The translations under genes were made by a program, and so were the position numbers. A DNA stretch of 64,000 nt from Sandaracinus amylolyticus (GTDB taxonomy: Bacteria > Myxococcota_A > Polyangia > Polyangiales > Sandaracinaceae). Positions 18,818 to 27,645 of the stretch are shown here, piece by piece. Under the pieces are notes generated by a model. The model searched no databases, was not told the DNA's origin, and was given only the letters and a program-made list of their open reading frames with translations. The stretch spans positions 8,060,001-8,124,000 of the forward strand of contig NZ_CP011125.1 of NCBI RefSeq assembly GCF_000737325.1, written 5' to 3'. Within the stretch, counting starts at the first letter, position 1. Every line of letters starts with the position of its first letter.

Positions 18818-19513
18818 ATGCTCCGCGTCCTGCTGCTCGACGTCGGCAACACGATCGCGTTCCTCGACGTGCACGGGGTGGCCGAGGTCGTTCGCGACGA
18901 AGGCCACCACGTCGATCCCGCGCGGCTGCGCGAGGTGGAGGGGCGCGCGAAGCGCCGCTACGAGGCGCTGCTGCGCGAGGGGGTGTCGCACGAGGAGGGC
19001 TGGGGGCTCTACCTCGTCACGCTGCTCGAGGAAGGCGGGCTCGATCCCGCGCTCGCGCGGGCGATGATCGCGCCGCTGCGGCGCTCGCACGATCGGCTCA
19101 ACCTCTGGCGCAGCGTGCCCGCGGATCTGCCGCCCGCGCTCGATCGCATCCGCGCGGCGGGCGTGCGCCTCGCGATCGTGTCGAACTCCGAAGGACGTCT
19201 GCCCGAGCTGCTCGCGCACGTGGGGCTCGCGCAGTGCTTCGAGACGATCGTCGACTCGCACCACGAGGGCGTGCGCAAGCCGGACCCCGAGATCTTCCGG
19301 CGCGCGCTGTCGCGGCTCGGGATCGCGCCGCACGAGACGGTCTATCTCGGCGACATCCCGGGCGTCGACGTCGCGGGCGCGAACGCCGCGGGCATCGACG
19401 CGGTGCTGGTCGATCCGTACGGCTTCTACGACGACTTCGCGGGCGCGCGGGTGCCCTCGGTCGCGTCGTGGATCGACGCGTACCTGCGCGGCGTCGCGGG
19501 CCTCGAGGGCTGA
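18818..19513 (+). CDS. HAD-family hydrolase
   Basis: A 231-aa HAD protein. Motif II is IVSNSEG, motif III/IV are KPDPEIF and YLGDIPGVDVAGANAAG. Motif I reads LLDVGNTIA: the nucleophile Asp is present but the usual second acid of DxD is Gly. That substitution occurs in some HAD groups and may mean a non-phosphatase activity or different mechanism. Substrate unknown. Start at the ATG 8 residues before the motif; no strong SD. Confidence 0.82.
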   Translation: MLRVLLLDVGNTIAFLDVHGVAEVVRDEGHHVDPARLREVEGRAKRRYEALLREGVSHEEGWGLYLVTLLEEGGLDPALARAMIAPLRRSHDRLNLWRSVPADLPPALDRIRAAGVRLAIVSNSEGRLPELLAHVGLAQCFETIVDSHHEGVRKPDPEIFRRALSRLGIAPHETVYLGDIPGVDVAGANAAGIDAVLVDPYGFYDDFAGARVPSVASWIDAYLRGVAGLEG

Positions 19514-19557
19514 CCCCGGTTGCGCGCCATGTGCGCGCGCGGCCACGATGAGCACGC

Positions 19558-20664
19558 ATGCGTGCGGTGCGTCGGCGGATTCCCGCGGCGATCCTCGGCT
19601 CCGCGGCGCTCCATGCGCTCGCGGTGCTCGCGCTGCAGCTCGCGCCGGACGCGCCGCCCATCGAGCCGCGAGCGTCGCGCGAGGTCACGTTCGTGCTCAC
19701 CGAGGATCCACCACCCGCGCAGCGCGAGGACGAGCGGCCGCGCGATCCCGCGGCGCGCGCCGAGGTCATCCCGAGCGCGGCCCGATCGCGCGCGATGCCA
19801 CGGGTCGTACGCGAGCACGGCGACGTCGCGGCGCTCGTGCCGACGCCGAGCGAGTCGACGGGCGAAGCGCCGCTCGAGGCGCCACCGGTGCGCGAGGCGC
19901 CGCCCACCGCGACCGAGACCGAGGCGGAGCGCCGAGAACGCATCCGACGGCTCGTCGATCCCGCAGCGGTCGCGCGGAGCGCGTTCGTCGTCGAGGGCGC
20001 ACCTTCGACGAGATCCGGCCCCGCCACGGCGCCGCTCGAAGCGCTCGCGCCGCGCAGCGAGCACGAGGCCCAGCGCGACCTGGACGAGCGGCTCCGCGCG
20101 GCGGCGATGACGAAGCAGCACACCGCGCGCGAGCGCCTCGTCGCGCGGGCGCGACCCGACGGAACGTACGTGTTCGAGCACGGCGCGTTCACGGCGGTGA
20201 TCACCGCGGACGGCCAGGTGCAGTACGAAGACGCCCCCGCGATCCGCACCGAAGGCGTCTCGGCGAGTGGGACGCTCGACTTCAACGACATGATCGAGCG
20301 CGCGCAGGGCCGCGATCCCTACGCCGCCGAGAAGCAGCGCTTCGAGGACGACAACGCGGAGCTCATCGAGCGGCTCGAGCGCGAGGGGCGCGAGCGCGCG
20401 ATGGCGGCCGCGCTGCGGCGACTGCGGGGTCGGCTCGCACGGGTCTGGGCCGACGACGTCCCGGCGGCGCAGCGTCGTCGTCAGCTGTTCGAGCTGTGGC
20501 GCGACGTCGACGACAGCGGCGGCGATGGTGGCGCGCGCGAGGTGATCGAGTCGTTCATCCGCGACAACCTGCCCCTGGGCCACGCCGACGCGTACGCGCC
20601 CGACGAGCTGTCGCGCATGAACGCGATGCTCGAGGCGCCGTCCCGGTTCGACCCGTACCGCTGA
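19558..20664 (+). CDS. Single-span envelope protein with TonB-like N-terminal anchor
   Basis: A 368-aa protein with one N-terminal membrane helix (about residues 9-28) containing Ser15 and His19, the SxxxH spacing used by TonB to contact ExbB/ExbD. A Pro/Glu/Arg-rich linker (30-120) could span the periplasm, as in TonB. The C-terminal half is charged, helical and coiled-coil-like (residues ~240-300), and shows no TonB C-terminal fold. I infer an envelope-spanning or motor-linked protein; no family assignment is possible. Confidence 0.6.
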   Translation: MRAVRRRIPAAILGSAALHALAVLALQLAPDAPPIEPRASREVTFVLTEDPPPAQREDERPRDPAARAEVIPSAARSRAMPRVVREHGDVAALVPTPSESTGEAPLEAPPVREAPPTATETEAERRERIRRLVDPAAVARSAFVVEGAPSTRSGPATAPLEALAPRSEHEAQRDLDERLRAAAMTKQHTARERLVARARPDGTYVFEHGAFTAVITADGQVQYEDAPAIRTEGVSASGTLDFNDMIERAQGRDPYAAEKQRFEDDNAELIERLEREGRERAMAAALRRLRGRLARVWADDVPAAQRRRQLFELWRDVDDSGGDGGAREVIESFIRDNLPLGHADAYAPDELSRMNAMLEAPSRFDPYR

Positions 20665-20670
20665 CGAGCG

Positions 20671-21531
20671 TCAGATCGCGATCGATCCGAGCAGCGGCAC
20701 GGTGCCGATGCGCACGTCGCGATCCTGCGCGACGAGCTGGTCGACCAGGCGCGGCATCTTCATCGCGGGCAGGGCGCGCGCGCCCTTGCGCATGGGCGAG
20801 AAGAAGTCGTCCCAGTGCGAGAGAAGCACGGCGCGCGGCGCGAGCGCGCGCATGACGCGCGGCGCGAAGCGCTCGGTGGTCGTCCATCCCGCGACGCACA
20901 TCAGGAGGAGATCCACGTCGCGCTCGGGCGCGGCGTCGACGAGGTTCGCGCTCCCGAGGTGATAGATGCGCTTTCCCGCGACGCGCACGTCGACGCCGAA
21001 CACCGCGCCGCACTTGTAGCGATGCGTCGCGAGCGGCACCTCGTCGCAGTCCGCGATGTCGCCGGGGAACGGGACTCGACCGAGCGCGAACGCCGAGTGC
21101 GCGCTCGGCACGAAGCGCAGCTCGAAGGGCCCGACCTCGGCGCGCGCATCGCGGCCCTCGACGTCGATGACCTGCTCCTGGGGCACGCCCGACGCGCGAC
21201 ACAGGTGCACGCACGAGCGCGACCCGTAGACCTTCGCGCCCGTCGCGCGCGCGATCGCGGGCACGTCGAGCGCGTGATCGAAGTGCGTGTGCCCGGTGAC
21301 GATCGCGTCGGCGCGCGGCACGTAGCGCGCGATCGCGTCGAGATCGCTCACGAGCGGCGCGCGGACGCACTGCCACATCGAGGCGCGCGTCACGTACGGA
21401 TCGATCAGCACGACCACGCCTTCGTGCTCGATCGCGAAGCCCGCGGTGCCGAGCCACGTGACCCGGATGGGCGCGCGTGTGGTCGGCGCTGCGAACGAGT
21501 CGGGCGCGAACGCGAGATCTTCGGGGCGCAT
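20671..21531 (-). CDS. MBL-fold metallohydrolase
   Basis: A 286-aa metallo-beta-lactamase-fold protein from ATG 21531 (a GTG one codon upstream is possible). Visible: WLGTAGFAIEHEGVVVLIDPYVTR, metal ligands TGHTHFDH, a later His in PSAHS and LLSHWDDF near the C-terminus. It resembles UlaG/YycJ-like hydrolases acting on small phosphodiesters, lactones or lipids; substrate unknown. No signal peptide, so likely cytoplasmic. Confidence 0.86.
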   Translation of the reverse strand: MRPEDLAFAPDSFAAPTTRAPIRVTWLGTAGFAIEHEGVVVLIDPYVTRASMWQCVRAPLVSDLDAIARYVPRADAIVTGHTHFDHALDVPAIARATGAKVYGSRSCVHLCRASGVPQEQVIDVEGRDARAEVGPFELRFVPSAHSAFALGRVPFPGDIADCDEVPLATHRYKCGAVFGVDVRVAGKRIYHLGSANLVDAAPERDVDLLLMCVAGWTTTERFAPRVMRALAPRAVLLSHWDDFFSPMRKGARALPAMKMPRLVDQLVAQDRDVRIGTVPLLGSIAI

Positions 21532-21550
21532 CACCCCCGACGATAGGCCA

Positions 21551-22480
21551 TCACGGCGTCCCGACGCACGCGTCGCCGCACGCGTCGAGCCCGGTGATCT
21601 GCTCGAGCACCGGCGAGCACGTGCCCGCGAAGATCACGCGGAGCTCCGCGTCGAGCGTCGAGCCCTCGACCACGCCGAGGCTCTCGAGGCACGCGCTCGA
21701 CGGCAGGTATTGCTGGAGCACGAGCGCCGACCCCGGGCGCGTCGTCACCGTCGTGCACGCGGCGTAGGCGGGATCGATCGTGACCTCCGTCTCGACGAAG
21801 CGCGCATCGCTCGCCGCGGGGCACTGCGCGGACCCCTCGGACGCCTCCGAGATGCGCACCACGCGCGCGGTCGCCGGCACGATGCGGTAGCGACATCCCG
21901 AGCCGGTCGTCGGGAGCGACTCGCACTCGGGCGGGATCGCCGGCCGGGGCGGGACGATCGTGAGCGCGACGCGGCCGTGCGCGGCAGCACGACGGCCGCG
22001 CACCACGACGTCGAGCTCGAGCGGCGTGTCGCGCGGGATCTCGATCCATCCGAGCTGATCGAACACGTCCTGCACGACGACGCGGTCTCCGTCGCGCGCA
22101 CCGGCGAGCGCGACGCGCGCGCCGCGGAACCCCTCGAACGCGGTGCCACCCTCGGGCTCGAGGTTCGCGATCTCCACCGACACGCACGGGGTCTCGTCGT
22201 CGGGATCGAGCGACGCGTCGGCGCGGAGGGTCGGAACGATCATCGTGCCGCCCTGCGGGCCCCACGCGAAGGCGACCTCGTCACCATCGGACCAACGCGT
22301 GAACGCGCCGTCCGTGATGCGACCGATCTCGAGCGCGAGCTCGGGCTCTCCTTCGAAGAGATCCTCGCAGGTCGATGGGAGCGGACCGCCGTCGTGCGGT
22401 CCCGGCCCGGGCTCGCCACCTCCCCCACCACAGGCACAGAGCACCAGCACCAGCGGCGCCGACCGAAGCCTCTCGAGCAC
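21551..22480 (-). CDS. Hypothetical lipoprotein
   Basis: A 309-aa lipoprotein. The GTG at 22480 is chosen because GGAGGTG precedes it by about 6 nt and it gives a compact signal peptide ending in LCAC followed by a glycine run. Two or three beta-rich domains follow with conserved-looking Cys pairs. No family recognised. It ends 17 bp before the MBL-fold gene start on the same strand. Confidence 0.72.
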   Translation of the reverse strand: MLERLRSAPLVLVLCACGGGGGEPGPGPHDGGPLPSTCEDLFEGEPELALEIGRITDGAFTRWSDGDEVAFAWGPQGGTMIVPTLRADASLDPDDETPCVSVEIANLEPEGGTAFEGFRGARVALAGARDGDRVVVQDVFDQLGWIEIPRDTPLELDVVVRGRRAAAHGRVALTIVPPRPAIPPECESLPTTGSGCRYRIVPATARVVRISEASEGSAQCPAASDARFVETEVTIDPAYAACTTVTTRPGSALVLQQYLPSSACLESLGVVEGSTLDAELRVIFAGTCSPVLEQITGLDACGDACVGTP

Positions 22481-22589
22481 GAACGCACCTCCGCGGCGCA
22501 CCGAGTGCGAGCGTCGTGCCGAGCGGATCTCCGGCCAATCCAAACGACGCGTGGGCAAACGAGTGCGTCGAGTCGTGCCACCCGCGCCG

Positions 22590-23048
22590 TCAGAGCGCGA
22601 GCGTGGGCACGAAGAGCCCGCGCCGCTCGATCGTCGTCAGCGCCTCGCTCAGCGCTTCGCGTCGCGCCTGTCCGGTGCGCACGTCGGGGTGCCCCGACGA
22701 GCAGCTCACGCTCAGCTCGCCGAGGCGCGCGTCGACCTCGGCGATGCGGTCGCGGATCCACCGCGCGACCGCCGCGCGATCGACGCGGGCGCGCGTCCTG
22801 CGCATCGCCGCGATCGCCTCGCGCAGCGCCGCGCGCTCGCCCAGGACGTCGGCGTGGTTCTCCCCGAAGCGGATGCGCAGCGCCGAGAGGCGCGCCCAAC
22901 GCTCGATCACCTCGCGCTGCAGCGCGGTCCCCGCGCTCTCGCCCGCGATCGCCTCGACGACCGGTGGCGCGCTCTCCTGCGCGTGCGCGCTCGCGCACGC
23001 CGTCGCGATCACGATCGCGATCGCGATCACGACGGAGCGCGCCTTCAA
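22590..23048 (-). CDS. Secreted hypothetical protein translated from a TTG overlapping the upstream stop
   Basis: A 152-aa protein. No ATG is available at the N-terminus; a TTG at 23048 gives a basic start and signal peptide with AHA cleavage near residue 23, has GAAGGG 6 nt upstream, and overlaps the TGA of the preceding gene as TTGA. The mature part is Arg/Ala/Glu-rich helix with a Cys pair near the end. Translational coupling to the sugar-biosynthesis fusion is likely. No family recognised. Confidence 0.65.
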   Translation of the reverse strand: MKARSVVIAIAIVIATACASAHAQESAPPVVEAIAGESAGTALQREVIERWARLSALRIRFGENHADVLGERAALREAIAAMRRTRARVDRAAVARWIRDRIAEVDARLGELSVSCSSGHPDVRTGQARREALSEALTTIERRGLFVPTLAL

Positions 23049-24748
23049 GCGCGGCCCTTCAGGAAGTCGATCACGGTGCGCGCGATGCGCCGCACGCGCG
23101 CTTCGCCGAGCTCGCCGTAGACCGGCAGCGCGAGCGAGTCGTCGGCCGCGCGCTCCGACTCCGGGAACGCGCCCTTCCCGTGGCCGAGGTACGCGAAGCA
23201 CTCCTGCAGGTGCAGTGGGCGCGGGTAGTAGATCTCGGTCGCGATCCCGCTCTCGCCGAGGTGCTTCTTCAGCGCGTCGCGGTGCGCGGTGCGGATCACG
23301 TACTGGTTGTAGATGTGCCCGGTCTCGACGCGCGCCGGTGTGCGCAGCGCGTCGCTCGAGAGGCCGGCTTCGGCGAACAGTCGATCGTAGAGCGCCGCGT
23401 TCGCGCGACGTCCCTCGGTCCACGCGCCGAGGTGCGGCAGCTTCACGCGCAGCACCGCGGCCTGGATCGCGTCGAGCCGGAAGTTGCCGCCGATCAGCGC
23501 GTGGAAGTACTTCGGGTGCGCGCCGTGCGCGCGCAGGCGCTTCATCTTCTCGGCGAGCGCGGCGTCGTTCGTCGTGACGAGCCCCGCGTCGCCGAACGCG
23601 CCGAGGTTCTTGCTCGGGAAGAACGAGAAGCACCCGATCGCCCCGAGCCCACCGACCGGGCCGAGCTTCGTCGTCGCGCCGATCGCCTGCGCCGCGTCCT
23701 CGATGATCGGGATGTTCGTCTCGCGTCCGAGCGCGACGAGGGCCTCGGGATCACACGGCTGACCGAAGAGGTGCACCGGCAGGATCGCCTTGGTGCGCGG
23801 GGTGATCGCGGCGCGCGCCCGCGCGACGTCCATGTTCATCGTGCGCGGATCGACGTCGACGAACACCGGCTTCGCGCCGAGCCGCGCGACGCAGCCCGCG
23901 GTCGCGAAGAACGAGTACGGCGTGGTGACCACCTCGTCGCCCTGCCCCACGTCGAGCGCCATGAGCGCGAGCAGCAGCGCGTCGGTGCCGCTCGACACGC
24001 CGAGCGTGTGCGCGACCCCGATGTGCTTCGCGACCTCCTTCTCGAACGTGTCGACCTCGGGCCCGAGGATGAACGCGTTCTTCGCGATCACGCGATCCAT
24101 CGCGGCGCGGATCTCGGGGAGCAGCGGCCCGTTCTGCGCGGTGAGATCGAGCAGCGGGATCGGGCTCGTGTCGTTCTCGTCGGAGCTCAGGGGCACGCAG
24201 CGCTCTCCTTCGATGCGATATCGCTCGCCGCTCTCGGGGCACGTCACGACGCCCTCGCCGCGCAGACGACGACCGAGGCGGCTCACCCAGCCCATCCGGC
24301 GCGCGGGCACGCCCGCGACCAGCGCGTACGGCGGCACGTCGCTGGTCACCACCGCGCCCGCCGCGACGAACGCGTACTCGCCGATCGTATGACCACAAAC
24401 GATCGTCGCGTTGGCCCCGATGCTCGCGCCGCGCGAGACCTTCGTCGCGCGGTACTCGCTCTTGCGCTCCACGAACGCGCGCGGCTCGTTCACGTTGGTG
24501 AACACGCAGCTCGGACCGAGGAACACGTCGTCGGCGATCTCGACGCCCTCGTACACCGACACGTTGTTCTGGATCTTCACGCCGTTGCCGATGCGCACGC
24601 CGCGCCCGACGAAGACGTTCTGCCCGAGCGAGCAGCGTGCGCCGATGCGCGCCGCGGTGGAGACGTGGACGAAGTGCCAGACCTTGGTGCCGTCGCCGAG
24701 CTCGGCGCCGTCGTCGACGATCGCGGTGGGGTGGATGTAGGCAGCCAT
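23045..24748 (-). CDS. Fused N-acetyltransferase (WbpD-like) and DegT/DnrJ/EryC1 aminotransferase (WbpE-like)
   Basis: A 567-aa two-domain protein from ATG 24748. Residues 1-~190 are a left-handed beta-helix acetyltransferase nearly matching the WbpD type: [56 protein letters not shown]. Residues ~197-567 are a complete PLP aminotransferase: [36 protein letters not shown] lysine K380 in SFFPSKNLG, and [12 protein letters not shown]. In the UDP-2,3-diacetamido-2,3-dideoxy-glucuronate pathway the aminotransferase acts first and the acetyltransferase second, so one polypeptide could channel the 3-amino intermediate. These are usually separate genes. Confidence 0.93.
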   Translation of the reverse strand: MAAYIHPTAIVDDGAELGDGTKVWHFVHVSTAARIGARCSLGQNVFVGRGVRIGNGVKIQNNVSVYEGVEIADDVFLGPSCVFTNVNEPRAFVERKSEYRATKVSRGASIGANATIVCGHTIGEYAFVAAGAVVTSDVPPYALVAGVPARRMGWVSRLGRRLRGEGVVTCPESGERYRIEGERCVPLSSDENDTSPIPLLDLTAQNGPLLPEIRAAMDRVIAKNAFILGPEVDTFEKEVAKHIGVAHTLGVSSGTDALLLALMALDVGQGDEVVTTPYSFFATAGCVARLGAKPVFVDVDPRTMNMDVARARAAITPRTKAILPVHLFGQPCDPEALVALGRETNIPIIEDAAQAIGATTKLGPVGGLGAIGCFSFFPSKNLGAFGDAGLVTTNDAALAEKMKRLRAHGAHPKYFHALIGGNFRLDAIQAAVLRVKLPHLGAWTEGRRANAALYDRLFAEAGLSSDALRTPARVETGHIYNQYVIRTAHRDALKKHLGESGIATEIYYPRPLHLQECFAYLGHGKGAFPESERAADDSLALPVYGELGEARVRRIARTVIDFLKGRA

Positions 24749-24852
24749 GCAGGGGGCCGAAGCGTAGCGCCGAAATGTCTCGCGTCGGGCGCCATTCGCA
24801 GGGCTCGCCGAACGGGTTGCTCGTCGCACGCGCGGCCGCTCACCATCGCGCG

Positions 24853-26037
24853 ATGGACCTGAAGACGGAAGCGCAGGAGGTCATCGCGCGCCTGCACGAC
24901 TCGGTCGCGCGTGATGATCTCGCCACCGCGCGAGACTGTGTGCTCTTGGCGTCGACGCTGAGCGAGAACGCGCTGGCACTCCTGCCACCGGCCGACGCGC
25001 CCTTCGCCGGCGTTGCCGATGCCGGTGAGGGCTGGGTCGTCTACGGCGTGGGAACCGTCGAGCGGTTCGGTCTCGGACGAGGGGCGAACGTCGCGCTGCT
25101 CCAGCTCTTCCGCGGGCGCGATGGGAAGCTCCGACTCGATGCCAGCAGCTTCGCCGTGGCCGAGGCCACGTCGATGGCCGCGAGGGACCTCGCAGCGGCA
25201 TTCCAAGAGCATGCGGCGACGGAGAAGCGTATCCCTCGCAGCGCGCGCCCGGCACGCGCGTGGTCGCCGCCTCCCGCGAGCCCCACGCCGATCTCGTCGA
25301 TCCAGTGGCTCGGGCGGCCCGATGCAGGCGTCGCGTCCTCCGACGTCGACGCCGCCGAGCGCGCGCTCGGCGTAACGTTCCCCGGCGGCTATCGCGAGTA
25401 CGTCACGCGCTTCGGCGCAGCGCTCGAGTGCGGACTCGTGCGCATCTACCCGCCGCGCCGCATCATCGAGGAACTCGCCGAGTGGCGCGCGCGCGTCGAC
25501 GCGTACTGGCTCTGGACGACGCTCGAGCTCGACCGCGATCGCGCCCAGCGCTGCATCGTCCTCGGCGACACCACCCGAGGCGACGAGATCGTCCTCGACC
25601 CGCAGCGCCCCGATGCGCTCTTCGTGCTTCCTCGCCATCACGACGCGATCGTGTGCATCCCCGGCGACCTCACCCACGCGCTCGCGTGGCTATGCGAGTC
25701 CGGGGAGCTCGCCGCGCCCTGCCACGTCCGCTACGCCGAACCGCTCGAAGGCCAGGCTCACCGCACGTACGACCCGACCAGCAACGAGGGCGACCAAGAC
25801 GACTGGCTCGCCGACGCGCGCGCGACCCACGACGTTCTGCTCGCCCTCGACCCCGACGCGCAGTCGATCGCCCACGACGACGATGACGGCGGGTGGACCG
25901 TGCTGCTGCCGAGCATCGGCGGCACTGCGTTCGTCCATGCAAATGGCGCTGTGTCCGTGAGCTGCGATCCCGAGGCCGATCTCACGCGCCTCGATGCCTT
26001 GCTCCGCGACCGTGGTCTCGAGCTGCGCACGCGCTGA
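24853..26037 (+). CDS. SMI1/KNR4-domain protein
   Basis: A 394-aa soluble protein. The central part (about residues 160-300) has the SMI1/KNR4 (SUKH) signature: [21 protein letters not shown] and a downstream W/D-rich strand region. SUKH proteins are often immunity proteins for polymorphic toxins, or general adaptor domains; no toxin gene is adjacent, so immunity is only a possibility. The N-terminal ~130 residues are a separate unrecognised domain. The gene ends 6 bp before the convergent dehydrogenase stop. Confidence 0.75.
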   Translation: MDLKTEAQEVIARLHDSVARDDLATARDCVLLASTLSENALALLPPADAPFAGVADAGEGWVVYGVGTVERFGLGRGANVALLQLFRGRDGKLRLDASSFAVAEATSMAARDLAAAFQEHAATEKRIPRSARPARAWSPPPASPTPISSIQWLGRPDAGVASSDVDAAERALGVTFPGGYREYVTRFGAALECGLVRIYPPRRIIEELAEWRARVDAYWLWTTLELDRDRAQRCIVLGDTTRGDEIVLDPQRPDALFVLPRHHDAIVCIPGDLTHALAWLCESGELAAPCHVRYAEPLEGQAHRTYDPTSNEGDQDDWLADARATHDVLLALDPDAQSIAHDDDDGGWTVLLPSIGGTAFVHANGAVSVSCDPEADLTRLDALLRDRGLELRTR

Positions 26038-26043
26038 CGACGA

Positions 26044-27450
26044 TCACGGAGCCTGGGGCGTGGCGCCGATCGACGTGGGTCGTCTCCGCTCGGCGCTCGG
26101 CGGCGCCGATGCGCCCGCTGCGTACTCGCGCATCGGCACCTCGCCCGCGTGCCACGCGTCGATCACCGGGTCGATCACCCGCCATGCCTCCTCGGCCTCT
26201 TCGCCGAGGATGAACAGCGCCGGGTCACCTCGCAGCATGTCGAGCATCAGGTTCGCGTACACCGATCGGCGCGGCGGCGACGCGCACAGCTCGAGCGCAC
26301 GGCTCTCCGCGACGCCGTCGGGGCCGTCGAGCGTCGTGGCCACTCGCACGTACGGCTCCGTGAGCCCGAGGCGCAGCGTGTTCGGCTCCACGCCGGGCCA
26401 CGTGTCGCGCACGTAGCGAGGCAGCGCGCGGAAGTGGATCGCGATCTCCGCCGCGCTCGTCGCGAACGCCTTGCCCGAGCGCAGCGTGAACGGGACGCCG
26501 CTCCAGCGCATGGTCTCGATGCCGAGCGTCAGCGACGCGTACGTCTCGGTGTCGCGTCGCGGATCGACGCCGGGCTCGTCGACGTACGAGGGAACGCGCC
26601 GCGTCCCGATCGCGCCCGCGGTGTACCTCGCGCGCAGCGTCCGCGATCGGATCTCGTCGAGCGAAGGCGTCGCGACCGCGCGCAGCGCCTCGAGGCGCGC
26701 CGCGCGATACGAGGCTGCGTCGGCGCGCGAGGGCGGCTCCATCACGACGAGCGCCATCACCTCCATCAGATGGCTCTGCACCATGTCTCGCAGCGCGCCC
26801 GCCTGGTCGTAGTACCCGGCGCGTCCCTCGAGGGTCAGGCTCTCGAGCCACGAGATCTCGACGCGCTCGACGTGCACCGCGTTCCACACCGGCTCGAAGA
26901 TCCGGTTCAGGAACCGCAGCGCGGTCACCCGGCGCACGAGCTCGTCGGAGAGGAAGTGATCGATCCGGAAGATCGACGGCTCGGGCAGCTCGCACCGCAA
27001 CACGCCGTTGAGCCGTCGCGCCGACGCGAGGTCGACGCCGAACGGCTTCTCGATCGCGACCGCGTCGCGCGCCCCGAGCGCCGCGCTCGCGAGCGCGTGC
27101 AGCACCGGCTCGATGAGCGCGGGCGCCAGCGCGAGATACACGAGCGTGCCCGGCCGCTCGGGGCCGCCGACGAGCCGTCGAACGTCCTCCGCGCGCGTCA
27201 CGTCGGCAGGCTCGTACTCGAGGCACCTCACGACGTCGTCGCGCGTCGCGGGCGCGACCTTCGAGTGCCGCTCCAGCTGCGTGGCGATGTGCTCGCGGAA
27301 GTCCGCCGTCGACCACGGGCGTCGCGCCGAGCCGACGATCCGGAGGCCTGCGGGCAACAGCTCGGCCTCGGCGAGCTCGGCGATCGCCGGCATCAGCAAG
27401 CGGCTCGTGAGATCACCCGACGCTCCGAGCAGCAGGATTCGTTCGATCAT
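26044..27450 (-). CDS. zwf: Glucose-6-phosphate dehydrogenase, divergent active site
   Basis: A 468-aa protein that aligns along its length with G6PDH, which oxidises glucose-6-phosphate with NADP+ in the oxidative pentose phosphate pathway. Visible: LLGASGDLTSR (dinucleotide loop), AIEKPFG with K135, RIDHF with H165, and GYYDQAGALRDMVQSHLMEVMALV with the second catalytic His. In place of the usual RIDHYLGKE there is RIDHFLSDE: the phosphate-contacting Lys is Asp169. The Lys after GDLTxR is Leu. Function as true G6PDH is therefore likely but not certain. A Pro/Ala-rich tail ends the protein. Confidence 0.85.
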   Translation of the reverse strand: MIERILLLGASGDLTSRLLMPAIAELAEAELLPAGLRIVGSARRPWSTADFREHIATQLERHSKVAPATRDDVVRCLEYEPADVTRAEDVRRLVGGPERPGTLVYLALAPALIEPVLHALASAALGARDAVAIEKPFGVDLASARRLNGVLRCELPEPSIFRIDHFLSDELVRRVTALRFLNRIFEPVWNAVHVERVEISWLESLTLEGRAGYYDQAGALRDMVQSHLMEVMALVVMEPPSRADAASYRAARLEALRAVATPSLDEIRSRTLRARYTAGAIGTRRVPSYVDEPGVDPRRDTETYASLTLGIETMRWSGVPFTLRSGKAFATSAAEIAIHFRALPRYVRDTWPGVEPNTLRLGLTEPYVRVATTLDGPDGVAESRALELCASPPRRSVYANLMLDMLRGDPALFILGEEAEEAWRVIDPVIDAWHAGEVPMREYAAGASAPPSAERRRPTSIGATPQAP

Positions 27451-27562
27451 CACGGATCGTCCATGCACACGCCGGGCACACTCCCGCCTGCGCAGAGCAC
27501 GACCGCAGCGCCACGTGGCGAGGTGGCGCGCCGCGCCTGCGCGTCGCCCTGCGGCGGAGGTC

Positions 27563-27592
27563 GTCGCGAGCGGTCGCGAGCGGTCGCGATCG
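27563..27592. repeat. Three 10-bp tandem repeats in a divergent promoter region
   Basis: GTCGCGAGCG occurs twice and GTCGCGATCG once, head to tail, each containing the palindrome TCGCGA. They lie in the 195-bp gap between the divergent starts of the dehydrogenase and the aldo/keto reductase and could bind a regulator. Confidence 0.45.
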
Positions 27593-27645
27593 CTCGCGCC
27601 CTGTCGCGGTGAGCTCTGGTATGTCCCTCGCTGCGCTCGCGGCGC

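Noticed and set aside
21446-24862. Very long open frames opposite real genes (also 35269-39120, 49509-52889, 39639-43454)
   Set aside because: They are antisense or out-of-phase shadows produced by the extreme third-position G+C; their translations are Arg/Ala-rich without domains and known families lie in the opposite frames.
24853-26037. Toxin/immunity pair around the SMI1/KNR4 gene
   Set aside because: No polymorphic toxin, Rhs or VgrG gene flanks it; neighbours are metabolic genes on the opposite strand.
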